A DNA stretch of 64,000 bases from Pseudomonas fluorescens (GCF_001648775.1 NZ_LVEJ01000001.1:372001-436000), one strand, 5' to 3'. Positions 26,872 to 36,524 are shown, numbered from the stretch's first letter. Notes: generated from the letters alone by a model not told the origin. Numbers and translations: made by a program.

Positions 26872-26959
26872 TGTGGGAGCGAGCCTGCTCGCGAATGAAA
26901 TCACCGCGGTTGATCTGATAGACCGCGGTGCAGCTTTCGCGAGCAGGCTCGCTCCCACA
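26872..26959. repeat. REP pair with internal inverted repeat
   Basis: TGTGGGAGCGAGCCTGCTCG begins at 26872 and its inverse runs 26936-26959. Between them CACCGCGGT and ACCGCGGTG form a further hairpin, so the whole gap can fold as nested stems. It lies 17 bp after the uvrD stop. Confidence 0.92.
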
Positions 26960-26995
26960 GGGTTTGGCTTTGAGTGATCTATCAAGGATATCTCC

Positions 26996-27436
26996 ATGGG
27001 CTCAGGCTTCTTTTCTTCCTGGACATTCTGGGCCCTGCTCTCGGCGACGTTCGCCGCATTGACGGCGATCTTCGCCAAAGTCGGCATCGAAAACGTCAAC
27101 TCCGACTTCGCCACCCTGCTGCGCACCATCGTGGTACTGGTCAGTCTGGCCTTGATTTTGTACGCGACGGGCCAATATCAGTCATTGGGATCGATTTCCG
27201 CCAAAAGCTATCTGTTCCTGTTGTTGTCCGGTCTGGGTACCGGCGCGTCGTGGCTGTGCTACTTCCGCGCGCTGAAAGTCGGCCCGGCCTCGCTGGTCGC
27301 ACCGGTGGACAAACTCAGCGTGGTACTGGTGGCGGTGCTTGGCGTGATCCTGCTGGGCGAGAAACTCGACTTGCGCCAATGGGGCGGTATCGGCCTGATC
27401 ACGGCCGGTGTGGTGATGCTGGCGTTTCGTCGCTGA
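26996..27436 (+). CDS. EamA-family (half-size DMT) membrane transporter
   Basis: 146 residues with about five hydrophobic helices and a single EamA repeat, half the size of standard ten-helix DMT exporters. Diagnostic segments are SATFAALTAIFAKVG near the N-terminus, CYFRALKVGPASLVAPVDKLSVV and LLGEKL. Such proteins may dimerise to export metabolites. The ATG follows AAGGATATCTCC. It appears monocistronic, between a REP pair and a 177-bp gap in which I see nothing else. Confidence 0.85.
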   Translation: MGSGFFSSWTFWALLSATFAALTAIFAKVGIENVNSDFATLLRTIVVLVSLALILYATGQYQSLGSISAKSYLFLLLSGLGTGASWLCYFRALKVGPASLVAPVDKLSVVLVAVLGVILLGEKLDLRQWGGIGLITAGVVMLAFRR

Positions 27437-27613
27437 GCACGTTTTCTTACTGAACCTGTCTCGATTTCCTACAGCCAAAAGTACATGGCCTTATTGCCCC
27501 GACCGAGCTGAACGTAACCTGTCAGGCAAAAGCCCGAAACACTCTCTCGCTAGCCAGCAACACTTCAGCTGTGCAACATGGCGCGCGTGTCTCCACAAAC
27601 GGGAATTCCCTTT

Positions 27614-28489
27614 ATGAAACGTTTTCTTAGCATCGCCATGGCGTTGTGCATCGGCCTGACGATGAGCCTCGACGCCAACGCCAAGCGCTTTGGTGGTGGC
27701 AAAAGCGCCGGCGCTGCGCCGACGCACCAGACCAGCCAGATGGCTCCTTCTTCTCCAGGCATGGGCGGCGCAGCAGCGACCGCTGGTGCTGCCGGTGCCG
27801 CAGGCGCTGCGGCCAAGGCCGGCGGTGCTTCGAAATGGCTCGGCCCTCTGGCCGGCATCGCTGCCGGTGGCCTGCTCGCGTCCATGTTCATGGGCGGCGG
27901 TTTCCAGGGCATGCAGATCTTCGACATCCTGATCATGGCGGTAATCGCGTTCGTGATCTTCCGCTTCATCGCCGCGCGTCGACGCAAGCAGCAGGAGCAA
28001 TTCGCTCCGGCCGGCGCGCCGATGCAGCGTGAAGTGTTCGAGCAAAAGCCTGCAGCCATGGGTTCGATCTTCGGTGGTTCGGCGCCTGCCGCTGCCGCTC
28101 GTCCGGTGATCAACGCACCGGCCTGGTTCAACGAAGAGCGCTTCCTTGAAGCTGCGCGCAGCCACTTCCAGTCGCTGCAACAGCACTGGGACGCCAACGA
28201 AATGGACAAGATCGCCGAGTTCGTCACTCCGCAGATGTTCGAGTTCCTCAAGCGTGAGCGTGCGGATCTGGGCGACGCGTTCCAGTCGACCTACATCGAC
28301 AACCTTCAGGTGCAACTGGACGGCGTCGATGACCGTGCCGACAAGACCATCGCCACCCTGACCTTTAACGGCGTGTCGAAGTCTTCGCGCTTCGACCAGG
28401 GTGAAGTGTTCAGCGAAAGCTGGAACATGGAACGTCCGCAGGGCGACAACCAGCCTTGGCTGGTCGCCGGTATCCGCCAGAACGGCTGA
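27614..28489 (+). CDS. Tim44-like domain membrane protein
   Basis: 291 residues from MKRFLSIAM; an ATG twelve codons upstream is open but would bury the signal peptide. A signal sequence ends near DANAKRF, then an Ala/Gly-rich region (residues 25-70), a hydrophobic segment (LAGIAAGGLLASMFMGGG), a second one (ILIMAVIAFVIFRFIAARRR) and a C-terminal Tim44-like domain (FLEAARSHFQSLQQHWDAN, FLKRERADLGD). The family is widespread in proteobacteria with a poorly known role; similarity to mitochondrial Tim44 does not imply protein import. A terminator follows 28 bp after the stop. Confidence 0.85.
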   Translation: MKRFLSIAMALCIGLTMSLDANAKRFGGGKSAGAAPTHQTSQMAPSSPGMGGAAATAGAAGAAGAAAKAGGASKWLGPLAGIAAGGLLASMFMGGGFQGMQIFDILIMAVIAFVIFRFIAARRRKQQEQFAPAGAPMQREVFEQKPAAMGSIFGGSAPAAAARPVINAPAWFNEERFLEAARSHFQSLQQHWDANEMDKIAEFVTPQMFEFLKRERADLGDAFQSTYIDNLQVQLDGVDDRADKTIATLTFNGVSKSSRFDQGEVFSESWNMERPQGDNQPWLVAGIRQNG

Positions 28490-28516
28490 TCCCTCCCTCG
28501 CTTCACTTGCTGTAAT

Positions 28517-28543
28517 AAAAACCCCAGCCTCGGCTGGGGTTTT
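28517..28543. terminator. Rho-independent terminator, bidirectional in form
   Basis: CCCCAGCC-TC-GGCTGGGG, an 8-bp stem flanked by A5 on the left and T4 on the right. It ends the Tim44-like gene. Confidence 0.92.
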
Positions 28544-28626
28544 CTATTTCGCGGTTGCATCTATAGCAAGCTACTGTATAAACCGGCCCATATAAACCGC
28601 GCCATTCAAGCAAGAGGATCCCGGAC

Positions 28627-29034
28627 GTGGAAGAAATCATCGAACAACTGCGTGAAGCCAACGAACCCGTGCCGGTTCCTTTGGAATTGCCTGACGAAGA
28701 CCAACTGGTGGAAGTCGAAGAAGAACTCTTCATCAACATTCCGTTCGTCTTCAAAGAGTTTTTGCTGACCGTCAGCGATGTGGTTTACGGCAGCCTGGAG
28801 CCGGTGACCGTCACCGACCCGCAATCGCACACCTATCTGCCCGATGTCGCGGCCAATGCCTGGGACATCGGTGTACCGCGTGATCTGATTCCGATCTGCC
28901 AGGACGGCGAGAACTACTACTGCGTCGAAGAAGACGGCACCGTGGTGCTGTGGTCGGGCGAAGAAGAGCTGATCACCGAAGAATCCTGGGAATCGGTCTG
29001 GCACTGGGCGCGGGACGTCTGGCTGGAAAGCTGA
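28627..29034 (+). CDS. SMI1/KNR4-family protein
   Basis: 135 residues, strongly acidic. The family pattern is visible: VPLELPDEDQLVEVEEEL, INIPFVFKEFLLTVSDVVYG, IPICQDGENYYCVEEDGTVV and SWESVWHWARDVW. SMI1/KNR4 domains occur both as immunity proteins of contact-dependent toxins and as stand-alone housekeeping proteins. No toxin gene is next to it here, so immunity is not supported. Convergent with the antiporter gene 21 bp away. Confidence 0.82.
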   Translation: MEEIIEQLREANEPVPVPLELPDEDQLVEVEEELFINIPFVFKEFLLTVSDVVYGSLEPVTVTDPQSHTYLPDVAANAWDIGVPRDLIPICQDGENYYCVEEDGTVVLWSGEEELITEESWESVWHWARDVWLES

Positions 29035-29055
29035 TCGACCCGCCGCCCCGGCCGG

Positions 29056-30819
29056 TCAATGCCCCGACGACTCCTTATGGTTGTCGAGGGTTTCCAGCAG
29101 CGCCACCTGCATCCGCGTGTGCACGCGAATGAACCAGCGCCAGAGCAGCGCCGCTACCGCAGCGGCGACGACGGCAATCAGCACCAGCAACTTGTTGGTC
29201 GGCAAGATACTGGCCGACAAGGCTGCCAGCAGCAGGAAAATCACCAGCAGCGAGAGGATCGGGATCACTTCGGCGATCACCCGGCGCACTCGCTGTGTGT
29301 GCCGCCCGGCCATCTCCGGCTTGACGCCCATCTCCGCCAGCAGCATCGACAGCGCCTTGAGCTTGCGATACGCCGCGATCAGGAACGGCAGCGATACCAA
29401 CAACGCCCCGCCCCAGATCAACGCCTTCTGCCAGCTCGGATCGCTGATCCAGTCTTGCAGCCACAGCGAGATGCGTTCAGCGAAATACGCGCCGGCGAAG
29501 AAGATCGCGATCACCAGCGCCAGATTGACGCCGACCTGCAGCAAGATCTTGCGAATGATCGACGCCAGCATCGCCCCCTCACCCTGCGGCTGAATGCTGC
29601 GCAGCCATTCGCCGTACATGCCCAACACACGGCCAAGAGGCTTGGGCACCGCCGCCGACAACTTGATCGACAGCGGATCAGCCGCGCGGATCAGGTACGG
29701 TGTCAGCAGCGTGGTGATCACCGACACCGCCACGGCGACCGGATAAAGGAAGTTGCTGGTGACCTGCAGGGTCATGCCCAGCGCGGCAATGATGAAGGAA
29801 AATTCGCCAATCTGTGACAGACCCATACCCACGCGCAGTGAGGTGCGTCCGTCATTGCCAGCGATAAACGCACCGAGGCCGCAGGACAACATCTTGCCGA
29901 GTACCACGGCGACGGTGATCACCGCGATCGGCCACGCATAGTCGAGAAGGATCATCGGGTCGAGCATCAGGCCGATCGCCACAAAGAAGATTGCGCTGAA
30001 CAGGTCGCGTACCGGCTCGATCAGCCGTTCGATCTTCAGCAATTGCCGCGACTCGGCCATGATTGCGCCGATCAGGAAGGCGCCAAGCACCATGCTGTAT
30101 TCGAGTTTGACCACCAACAGGCAGAAGCCGAAACACAGGCCGAGCACGGTGATCAGGAGCATTTCGTTGCTTTCGAATTTGGCCACGTAGGCCAGCAATC
30201 GCGGCACCAGCAGGATGCCGATGACCAGCGCGACGATCATGAACAGCGACAGCTTGCCGACCGTGGAAAATACTTCACCGGAGCTGACAGTGCCGCTGAC
30301 CGCTATGCTCGACAGCAGCGCAATGATGCCGATGCCGAGGATGTCTTCGACGATCAGCACGCCGAAGATCAGCTGCGCAAAGCGCTCGTTCTTCATCTTC
30401 AGGTCATTGAGTGCCTTGACGATGATGGTGGTCGAGGAAATCGCCAGAATCGCGCCGAGGAACAGCGAATCCATGGTGTTCCAGTCGAACCAGCGGCCGA
30501 TTTCGTAGCCGATCCAGATCATCAGGACAATTTCGAGGAACGCCGCGATAAACGCCGTGGCGCCAACCTTGAACAGCTTGCGCAGACTGAATTCCAGGCC
30601 CAGACAGAACATCAGGAAGATCACCCCGAGTTCAGCGAGGGTCTTGATGGTTTCTTCATCATGGATCAGGCCGAACGGTGGCGTATGCGGGCCGATAATG
30701 AAACCGGCGACGATGTAGCCGAGTACCACCGGTTGCTTGAAGCGATGGAACAGCACGGTCACCACGCCTGCGACCAACATGATCACTGCCAGGTCCTGAA
30801 TAAAACTGATGGCATGCAT
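29056..30819 (-). CDS. CPA2-family monovalent cation:proton antiporter
   Basis: 587 residues. The N-terminal two thirds forms a Na+/H+ exchanger fold with many transmembrane helices and the CPA2 motifs LGYIVAGFIIGPHTPP, LAELGVIFLMFCLGLEFSL, LAISSTTIIVKAL and ILIVEDILG-type (FGVLIVEDILGIGII). The last 170 residues hold about four more helices and a basic cytoplasmic tail (RRVIAEVIPIL...), but no TrkA-N/RCK domain, unlike KefB/KefC. It exchanges K+ or Na+ for protons at the inner membrane. The 280 bp upstream, up to the thioesterase gene, show no gene or clear site. Confidence 0.9.
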   Translation of the reverse strand: MHAISFIQDLAVIMLVAGVVTVLFHRFKQPVVLGYIVAGFIIGPHTPPFGLIHDEETIKTLAELGVIFLMFCLGLEFSLRKLFKVGATAFIAAFLEIVLMIWIGYEIGRWFDWNTMDSLFLGAILAISSTTIIVKALNDLKMKNERFAQLIFGVLIVEDILGIGIIALLSSIAVSGTVSSGEVFSTVGKLSLFMIVALVIGILLVPRLLAYVAKFESNEMLLITVLGLCFGFCLLVVKLEYSMVLGAFLIGAIMAESRQLLKIERLIEPVRDLFSAIFFVAIGLMLDPMILLDYAWPIAVITVAVVLGKMLSCGLGAFIAGNDGRTSLRVGMGLSQIGEFSFIIAALGMTLQVTSNFLYPVAVAVSVITTLLTPYLIRAADPLSIKLSAAVPKPLGRVLGMYGEWLRSIQPQGEGAMLASIIRKILLQVGVNLALVIAIFFAGAYFAERISLWLQDWISDPSWQKALIWGGALLVSLPFLIAAYRKLKALSMLLAEMGVKPEMAGRHTQRVRRVIAEVIPILSLLVIFLLLAALSASILPTNKLLVLIAVVAAAVAALLWRWFIRVHTRMQVALLETLDNHKESSGH

Positions 30820-31099
30820 GGCGTGGCCTCCTTGAATGACGAGACTCGCGGGCAGACGTCAGAAAGGTCTGGGCGAGTTGGGTAAAAATCCGATTTTCAT
30901 GTGGGAATTGCCCTTGAGCAGGGCCTTTTGCAGGTTAACACCGCGACTTCCCACTGGAAGGCGGTGCAATATAAGGAAACAGATCGATTCCGGCGTGACG
31001 GCGGCCAGTCGCCCGGCGTCCCGATAACGGTGCTTTTGAAAAGTGACCAGGCACCCGCAGAGGTGCTTCCAGAAACCAGCCTTGATCCGTGAGAACGTT

Positions 31100-31582
31100 A
31101 TGGAACCCGGAAACGCCCAGCTGTCGATGACGGTACTGATGACCCCCGACATGGCCAACTTCTCTGGCAATGTCCACGGCGGCACGCTGCTCAAATACCT
31201 CGACGAAGTGGCCTACGCCTGCGCGAGCCGTTATGCCGGCCGCTACGTGGTGACGCTGTCGGTGGATCAGGTGATTTTCCGCGAGCCGATCCATGTCGGC
31301 GAACTGGTGACCTTCCTCGCGTCGGTCAACTACACCGGCAACACCTCGATGGAAGTCGGTATCAAAGTCGTCACCGAAAACATTCGCGAGCGTTCGGTGC
31401 GCCACACCAACAGCTGCTTCTTCACCATGGTCGCCGTGGATGACCAGCGCAAACCAGCCGCCGTGCCGCCGCTGCAGCCGCAGAACAGTGAAGACAAGCG
31501 TCGTTATATGCAGGCGCAGCAGCGTCGGCAGATTCGTCAGGAGCTGGAGAAGCGCTATCAGGAAATCAAGGGCGACGCCTGA
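31100..31582 (+). CDS. Acyl-CoA thioesterase (hotdog fold, YciA-like)
   Basis: 160 residues from MEPGNAQLSM, where GTGAGAACG precedes the ATG; an in-frame ATG 57 bases earlier gives an unlike-family extension. The hotdog core is clear: MTPDMANFSGNVHGGTLLKY, with the active-site region N-x-H-G-G and LDEVAYACA, then VTLSVDQVIFREPIHVGEL. A Glu/Arg-rich helical tail ends the protein. It hydrolyses acyl-CoA to free fatty acid and CoA; the chain-length preference is not readable. Confidence 0.9.
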   Translation: MEPGNAQLSMTVLMTPDMANFSGNVHGGTLLKYLDEVAYACASRYAGRYVVTLSVDQVIFREPIHVGELVTFLASVNYTGNTSMEVGIKVVTENIRERSVRHTNSCFFTMVAVDDQRKPAAVPPLQPQNSEDKRRYMQAQQRRQIRQELEKRYQEIKGDA

Positions 31583-31606
31583 GATTGGTAGCGATCTGAA
31601 GAACGC

Positions 31607-31664
31607 TTTCGCGAGCAAGCTCGCTCCCACGCATTCCAAATGTGGGAGCGAGCCTGCTCGCGAA
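31607..31664. repeat. REP pair, close-packed
   Basis: Inverted REP copies separated by only about 10 bp (TTTCGCGAGCAAGCTCGCTC and TGTGGGAGCGAGCCTGCTCG), between the convergent thioesterase and pdxY genes, where they could form a long hairpin. Confidence 0.9.
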
Positions 31665-31680
31665 TGGGGGCAACGCGGTC

Positions 31681-32553
31681 TTAAAGACTGATTGCAGTAG
31701 CCTCGAACTTCACCCGCGGATGCGCAATCCGGTCCTGCGCCCGCACCAACTGCAGCTCATAACTGGCGCACGCCTGCGTTTCCAGCAGCACCTCATGCAC
31801 CGCCGCCGCGGTGAACTCGAACGCTGCCACCAGGCTGTCGCCCAGCAGCACCCGCGCCAGAAACAAGCCGGATGTCAGGTCCCCCACGCCCACCGGCTGA
31901 CGCGGAAACGCCAGCAGCGGACGGCGCAAGTGCCAGCTGCCCTCGGCCGTCACCAGCAACATCTCAAAGCCATCCGCCGGTTTGCCCGGATAGTCCAGAT
32001 GCTTGACCAGCACCGCTTTCGGCCCACGCGCCAGCAGCGCCCGCGCCATCGCCAGGCAATCGAACAGCGACTGCGGCTTGCGCCCGGAAAAGCTGTCCAG
32101 CTCCAACTGGTTCGGACACAGGATGTCGGCCACGGCCGCCGCCTCTTCCAGCAGGAAATCGCTGACCTCGGTCGGCACACTGCAGCCCTTCTCCGGGTGG
32201 CCCATCACCGGATCACACAGATACAAGGCCTTCGGGTTGACCGACTTGATGCGCTCGACGCCGCTGAGAATTGCTCGCCCCTGCGCCGCGCTGCCGAGAT
32301 AACCGGACAGCACTGCGTCGCAGTTGCCCAGCTCGCCAATCGCCGCAATGCCTTCGACCAGCTCGGGAATCTGCTGCGGCGCCAGTACTTCGCCGGCCCA
32401 TTGGCCATACTGGGTGTGGTTGGAAAACTGCACGGTATTGAGCGGCCAGACATTCACCCCGACTCGCTGCATCGGAAAAACCGCAGCGCTGTTGCCGGCG
32501 TGGCCGAACACTACGTGGGACTGAATGGCGAGCAGATGAGGCGTACGTTTCAT
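31681..32553 (-). CDS. pdxY: Pyridoxal kinase PdxY
   Basis: 290 residues from [12 protein letters not shown], with ACGGA about 9 bases upstream; an ATG three codons earlier overlaps that site. The ribokinase-fold signature is visible: [47 protein letters not shown], and the anion-hole/catalytic loop [16 protein letters not shown], where Asp is the base. It phosphorylates pyridoxal in the PLP salvage pathway. Monocistronic as far as can be seen. Confidence 0.95.
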   Translation of the reverse strand: MKRTPHLLAIQSHVVFGHAGNSAAVFPMQRVGVNVWPLNTVQFSNHTQYGQWAGEVLAPQQIPELVEGIAAIGELGNCDAVLSGYLGSAAQGRAILSGVERIKSVNPKALYLCDPVMGHPEKGCSVPTEVSDFLLEEAAAVADILCPNQLELDSFSGRKPQSLFDCLAMARALLARGPKAVLVKHLDYPGKPADGFEMLLVTAEGSWHLRRPLLAFPRQPVGVGDLTSGLFLARVLLGDSLVAAFEFTAAAVHEVLLETQACASYELQLVRAQDRIAHPRVKFEATAISL

Positions 32554-32664
32554 TCGGGTCATTCCGTAAAACGATTGAAATTCAAGCCGCGCAGTATGCG
32601 ACGAAACGCAGCCTGTACGACAGACCGGCGACGCAGTTAAGCTGACGCTATCTTTTGGAGTTCG

Positions 32665-33084
32665 ATGTTGATGCTGACCCTGGAAAACATCTTCGTGCTG
32701 ATGCTGTTCGCCGCCGCTGGCGCCTGGCTATGGCACAACCATGGCTTGCGCGAGCGGGCGCTGGAGCGGGTCAAACAGCATTGCATCAACGTCGGCGTCG
32801 AACTGCTGGACGGTAACGTCGCACTGAAAAAGATCGGTTTGATCAAAGATGCCAGTGGTCGCCGACGACTGGCGCGGGTCTACAACTTCGAATTCACCGT
32901 GACTGGCGAAACCCGGCACAACGGCACCATCACCCAATTCGGTGCGCACAGTGCGCAGATTGAACTGGCGCCCTACCCGGCACCGTTCGACGACACCCCG
33001 CCGGTGGTTGAAGTGCACAAGCCGCGCGCGGAAGTGATCGAGCTGAGTCAGTGGCGGCAGGAACACACCAAGTGGAAGCCTTGA
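32665..33084 (+). CDS. DUF3301 membrane-anchored protein
   Basis: 139 residues, with an N-terminal transmembrane helix ([20 protein letters not shown]) and a cytoplasmic domain typical of DUF3301: [28 protein letters not shown] then [18 protein letters not shown]. Two ATGs are possible (32665 and 32671); GGAG ends 4 or 10 bases before them respectively. Function is unknown. Convergent with, and nearly touching, the COG0523 GTPase gene at the edge of the zinc island. Confidence 0.85.
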   Translation: MLMLTLENIFVLMLFAAAGAWLWHNHGLRERALERVKQHCINVGVELLDGNVALKKIGLIKDASGRRRLARVYNFEFTVTGETRHNGTITQFGAHSAQIELAPYPAPFDDTPPVVEVHKPRAEVIELSQWRQEHTKWKP

Positions 33085-33086
33085 AC

Positions 33087-34052
33087 TCAATTCGTTCGGC
33101 AAGCCGATAACGCCCTCTGCAGCACTTCAACCTTTTGCGGCTCACTGAAGATCAGCTCGATACGCGAATCCTTTCGCCATTCACTGGTCTGCCAGACCAA
33201 CGCTGCATTCTCCAGCGCATTCGCCGAAACCCAGCCTTCAGCGCTGTGGATAACCAGTTTCGCGCGCTTGCAGTCGAGGCCGGTTAGCCATTCGGCAATG
33301 CGCCCCAAGTCGAACGTCTGAGCGGGATGCCAACGCCACCCGATGCTCCAGCCACCCTCCTGCGCCTGGCTCAGGCAAATGGGCAGCGTCGGATCGCTCC
33401 AGACCGCCGGCATTTGCGCCAGTCCGTCAGGCACCACTAGGTTATCCACACCGATAACCGCTTGCGCCGCCAGCCCCGGCAGATCGCTCAAAGTGAATTG
33501 TGCATGCTGCGTCCAGATCTGCCGGACCGGCGGCAGCTGACGGGCAATTTTCTGCCGTTCATTCTCGTCAAGGTTTTCAGCCTTGTTCAGCACTAACAAC
33601 CCGGCGCTGGCCAATGCTTCCTGCTGCGCTGCCGCCAGCGCTTTCCCAGCGTGGAGTGCTTGAGCATCAAGCACCAGAACACACGGCTGAACCGCCAACA
33701 CCCCCAGCCATGGCGCCTCATTCAACTGTTTGAGCAACTGCGCCGGATGCCCCAGCCCGGACGGTTCGATGAACAGTCGATCCGGCCTCGCCTTGCGCAG
33801 CAACCGCCCGAGGCCAATCTGAAACGGCGCGCCATTGACGCAACACAGGCAGCCACCAGCCACTTCGCCCAGTGCGATACCCTCGGCGTCGCGGGTCAGC
33901 AGTGCCGCGTCGAGGCCGATCTGGCCGAACTCATTGATCAGCACCGCCCAGCGCTCGCCGTCTGGCCGCTGTGCCATGAGCTGGCGAATCAGGCTGGTCT
34001 TGCCGGCGCCCAAAGGGCCAGCAATGACATGGGTAGGAATATTCTGCAACAT
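33087..34052 (-). CDS. COG0523 (CobW/G3E) metallochaperone GTPase, divergent subtype
   Basis: 321 residues from MLQNIPTHVIAGPLGAGKTS. It has the Walker A loop GPLGAGKTS, Walker B-like VLINEFGQIGLD, the metal-binding C-x-C-C motif GGCLCCVNG, the ESTG-equivalent IEPSGLGHP and the NKAE guanine-specificity motif, followed by a CobW C-terminal domain (WSIGWRWHPAQTFD). Such GTPases deliver metal to enzymes or importers. It lies in a zinc-limitation neighbourhood, but no Zur box was found in the 29-bp gap to the divergent small gene, so its control is uncertain. Confidence 0.88.
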   Translation of the reverse strand: MLQNIPTHVIAGPLGAGKTSLIRQLMAQRPDGERWAVLINEFGQIGLDAALLTRDAEGIALGEVAGGCLCCVNGAPFQIGLGRLLRKARPDRLFIEPSGLGHPAQLLKQLNEAPWLGVLAVQPCVLVLDAQALHAGKALAAAQQEALASAGLLVLNKAENLDENERQKIARQLPPVRQIWTQHAQFTLSDLPGLAAQAVIGVDNLVVPDGLAQMPAVWSDPTLPICLSQAQEGGWSIGWRWHPAQTFDLGRIAEWLTGLDCKRAKLVIHSAEGWVSANALENAALVWQTSEWRKDSRIELIFSEPQKVEVLQRALSACRTN

Positions 34053-34081
34053 GGCCGCCAGCTTTCTTGGGAGATTCAAAG

Positions 34082-34438
34082 ATGCGTCGGATGGGATGGT
34101 CGTTGCTGTTGGCGCTGCTGTCGAGCGAAGTGTGGGCTCAGGCCTGCGTGGTGCACAGTCAGGGCGAGCGGCTCGACGTCAAAGTCTGTCAGCAGAACCG
34201 CAACATTCCGCAGAAACTGTTCAACGACGGTTTCTGCCAGCCAACGCTGGCCGGGCAGAAAGTCGAGGTGCAGTACGTCGATCAATGCCCGAGCGGGGCT
34301 TTCGGTGTGTGCAGCAACGCGCAAGTCGCCAATATGCCTTATCGCCAGGACATCCACTATTACGGCGTCGCCACCGATGCGGCGTATTTGAAGCCGTATT
34401 GCGAAGGTCAGAGCCAAGGATCGTGGCTAAAACCTTGA
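34082..34438 (+). CDS. Small secreted cysteine-containing protein, function unknown
   Basis: 118 residues. A signal peptide (MGWSLLLALLSSEVWAQ) leads to a mature protein of about 95 residues with six cysteines (ACVVH, KVCQQN, GFCQPT, DQCPSG, GVCSNA, PYCEGQ), suggesting disulfides in the periplasm or outside the cell. A ribosome site GGGAG precedes the ATG. It is divergent from one COG0523 gene and convergent with the DUF1826 gene. I do not recognise a family. Confidence 0.7.
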   Translation: MRRMGWSLLLALLSSEVWAQACVVHSQGERLDVKVCQQNRNIPQKLFNDGFCQPTLAGQKVEVQYVDQCPSGAFGVCSNAQVANMPYRQDIHYYGVATDAAYLKPYCEGQSQGSWLKP

Positions 34439-34452
34439 AGCGTCTTGAGACG

Positions 34453-35097
34453 TTAGCCGAGCCAGTCGAGGGTGAGGATCAATCGACGCTCGCCTGCGGG
34501 CGGTTGCGGCGAGCGATGGATGAGACCGAAGCCTTCATTGCCGTGCCATTTCTCGCCTTTCAATAGCGCGACGTCGCCACTGTTCAGTTGCTGAATGTGC
34601 GCTTGGGGTTCGGCGTTGGCCTGCCCCAGTTGCTGACGATCCATCGCGCCTTCCTTGAGCCATTGGCTGCCGACCCCGGCGTAGGTGGTGATCAGCCGCA
34701 CCGGTACGTGATCGACGTGGAAACGCGGACACATGGCCTTATCGAGTACCCGCAGGCGCAGGCCGATTCGCTTGGCTCCCAGCAAGCACGCGAAGGCACT
34801 GACCAGCCATTTCAGGTCAGCGATAAAGCCTTCGTAGCCTTCTAGATCACGCAAGCCTGAGGCCAGCCCGGTCAGGTCAGGCTCGTCGTCCTCATCCGGC
34901 AGTTCCAGGCACAACGATTCAGCCAAGGGCTCGTTAAGCGACACCAGTAACTTGGCGAAATCGCTGATGTGCAATGGCAGTTGACGCTGCCAGACGGCCA
35001 GGTTGGTGTCGTCATGCAGAATATTAGTCAGCGCTTTCGGCGTAGGGCCTTGATGCTGATGACGGGTTCGGTTTTGCTGCAGTTTGAGTGCGAGCAT
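34453..35097 (-). CDS. DUF1826 protein of the zinc-limitation cluster
   Basis: 214 residues; the start overlaps the upstream GTPase stop as TGATG, so translation is coupled. The family region is seen in CPRFHVDHVPVRLITTYAGVG and in the C-terminal NEGFGLIHRSP. The paired H-x-D and later histidine in a double-stranded-beta-helix-like context resemble non-haem iron dioxygenases, but that is a weak impression. DUF1826 genes commonly follow COG0523 genes under Zur control in pseudomonads. Biochemical role unknown. Confidence 0.8.
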   Translation of the reverse strand: MLALKLQQNRTRHQHQGPTPKALTNILHDDTNLAVWQRQLPLHISDFAKLLVSLNEPLAESLCLELPDEDDEPDLTGLASGLRDLEGYEGFIADLKWLVSAFACLLGAKRIGLRLRVLDKAMCPRFHVDHVPVRLITTYAGVGSQWLKEGAMDRQQLGQANAEPQAHIQQLNSGDVALLKGEKWHGNEGFGLIHRSPQPPAGERRLILTLDWLG

Positions 35098-36302
35098 CAG
35101 GCAGCCTCTTCGTGCCAAGGCCCGAACGGATCCGGCAGCAATCGCCAGCCCTCTACGCCAAGGGCCATTTCTTCATCGGTGAGCAGGCAGTCGTCCAGTT
35201 CCTCAGAAAGCTGTAGGAAATCGATGTTCTGACCAATGAAAACCAGTTCTTGGCGACAATCTCCTACGCTCGGCGTCCAGTTTTCCATGATGGCGGCAGT
35301 GCTTTCCTGATCCTGTGGCCACTGGTTCTTCGGCACGAAACGCCACCAGCGCCCGGCGAAACCATGCCGCATCAACCCGCCGGCCTGCGACCAGCTCCCG
35401 GCGTCCGTGGGTTTGCTGGCGAGCCAGAAAAAGCCTTTGGAGCGCAGCAGTTTGCCGTTCAGCCACGGTCGATCGATGAAGCTAAAGAAACGTTGCGGGT
35501 GGAACGGGCGGCGTGCGCGGTAGGCCGTGGAGGCGATGCCGTATTCGTCGGTTTCCGGCACGTGTTGACCACGCAACTCCTGCAACCAACCGGGTGCTTG
35601 CGCAGCTTTCTCGAAGTTGAAGCGGCCGGTGTTGAGAATCTTCTCCAGCGCTACCTCGCCCATCACCATCGGGATGATTTCAGCTTGGGCATTGAGGCGC
35701 TTGAGGATGGCGATCAGCTCTTCGCGCTCGCTTTGGCTGATCAGGTCGATCTTGCTGATCAACAGTACGTCGGCAAACTCGATCTGTTCGATCAACAGGT
35801 CGGTGATGGAGCGCTCGTCTTCTTCGCCGAGAATCTCGCCACGCGAAGCGAGGCTTTCGGCCGCCTGGTAGTCCGGCAGGAAATTCATACCGTCGACTAC
35901 AGTCACCATGGTGTCGAGGCGGGCGATGTCAGAGAGGCTTTGGCCATGTTCATCGCGGAAAGTGAAGGTTTCTGCGACCGGCAGCGGCTCGGAGATGCCG
36001 GTGGACTCAATCAACAAATAATCGAAGCGTCCTTCACGAGCGAGTTTGCTGACTTCATCGAGCAAGTCTTCGCGTAACGTACAGCAGATGCAGCCGTTGC
36101 TCATTTCGACGATTTTCTCTTCTGCGCGGTTCAGGCTGACATCACGCTGGACTTCGCTGCCATCGATGTTGATCTCGCTCATATCATTGACGATGACCGC
36201 TACACGCAATCCCTTTCGATTACGTAGTACGTAATTCAAAAGTGTACTTTTTCCAGCACCGAGAAATCCTGAAAGTACGGTGACGGGCAATTCGGCTGAC
36301 AT
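35097..36302 (-). CDS. zigA: ZigA-like COG0523 zinc-metallochaperone GTPase
   Basis: 401 residues, full length for the ZigA/YciC subgroup. Features: [15 protein letters not shown] (Walker A), [13 protein letters not shown], the zinc-binding [12 protein letters not shown] (C-x-C-C), [19 protein letters not shown]-equivalent ISKIDLIS, and the C-terminal CobW domain [12 protein letters not shown]...[10 protein letters not shown]. ZigA-type proteins allocate scarce zinc to client enzymes. A Zur-box-like palindrome lies 129-143 bp upstream of the start, shared with the divergent secreted-protein gene. It is the first gene of a zigA-DUF1826 operon. The gene symbol follows the Acinetobacter name. 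Confidence 0.88.
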   Translation of the reverse strand: MSAELPVTVLSGFLGAGKSTLLNYVLRNRKGLRVAVIVNDMSEINIDGSEVQRDVSLNRAEEKIVEMSNGCICCTLREDLLDEVSKLAREGRFDYLLIESTGISEPLPVAETFTFRDEHGQSLSDIARLDTMVTVVDGMNFLPDYQAAESLASRGEILGEEDERSITDLLIEQIEFADVLLISKIDLISQSEREELIAILKRLNAQAEIIPMVMGEVALEKILNTGRFNFEKAAQAPGWLQELRGQHVPETDEYGIASTAYRARRPFHPQRFFSFIDRPWLNGKLLRSKGFFWLASKPTDAGSWSQAGGLMRHGFAGRWWRFVPKNQWPQDQESTAAIMENWTPSVGDCRQELVFIGQNIDFLQLSEELDDCLLTDEEMALGVEGWRLLPDPFGPWHEEAA

Positions 36303-36430
36303 TGGATAATCCTCATAGGAAGGCAGGCGATTGGCGCTTTTGCCAGCGCTTGGCGTTTTGGCGCTTCAGGCGAGGGTTTCGCTGAAGGTAAACGCTTGAA
36401 ACCGGCCCGCTCAGGCTCAGTTGTTATTTA

Positions 36431-36445
36431 TGTTATAGTATAACA
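36431..36445. promoter_or_regulatory. Zur box between zigA and the secreted-protein gene
   Basis: TGTTATAGTATAACA, a perfect 7-1-7 palindrome, matching the gamma-proteobacterial Zur consensus centre GTTATAnTATAAC. It is placed to repress both divergent genes when zinc is sufficient. Confidence 0.85.
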
Positions 36446-36524
36446 ACAAGAATAAACCAGCCCTGCTCTTGTCCTGAACAATAAACAGCAGGAAGCTGAG
36501 CTAATCCCAGTTTCGGAATCCGCA

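Noticed and set aside
28627..29034. SMI1/KNR4 protein as an immunity gene of a toxin system
   Set aside because: No toxin or secretion gene is adjacent, so the family name alone does not support it.
30820..31099. Gap between the antiporter and thioesterase genes searched for a small gene
   Set aside because: Open frames here lack ribosome sites and family features; no clear regulatory symmetry found.
34440..34455. Small palindrome GCGTCTTGAGACGT between two convergent genes as a terminator
   Set aside because: Only a 5-bp stem and no T-run; too weak.
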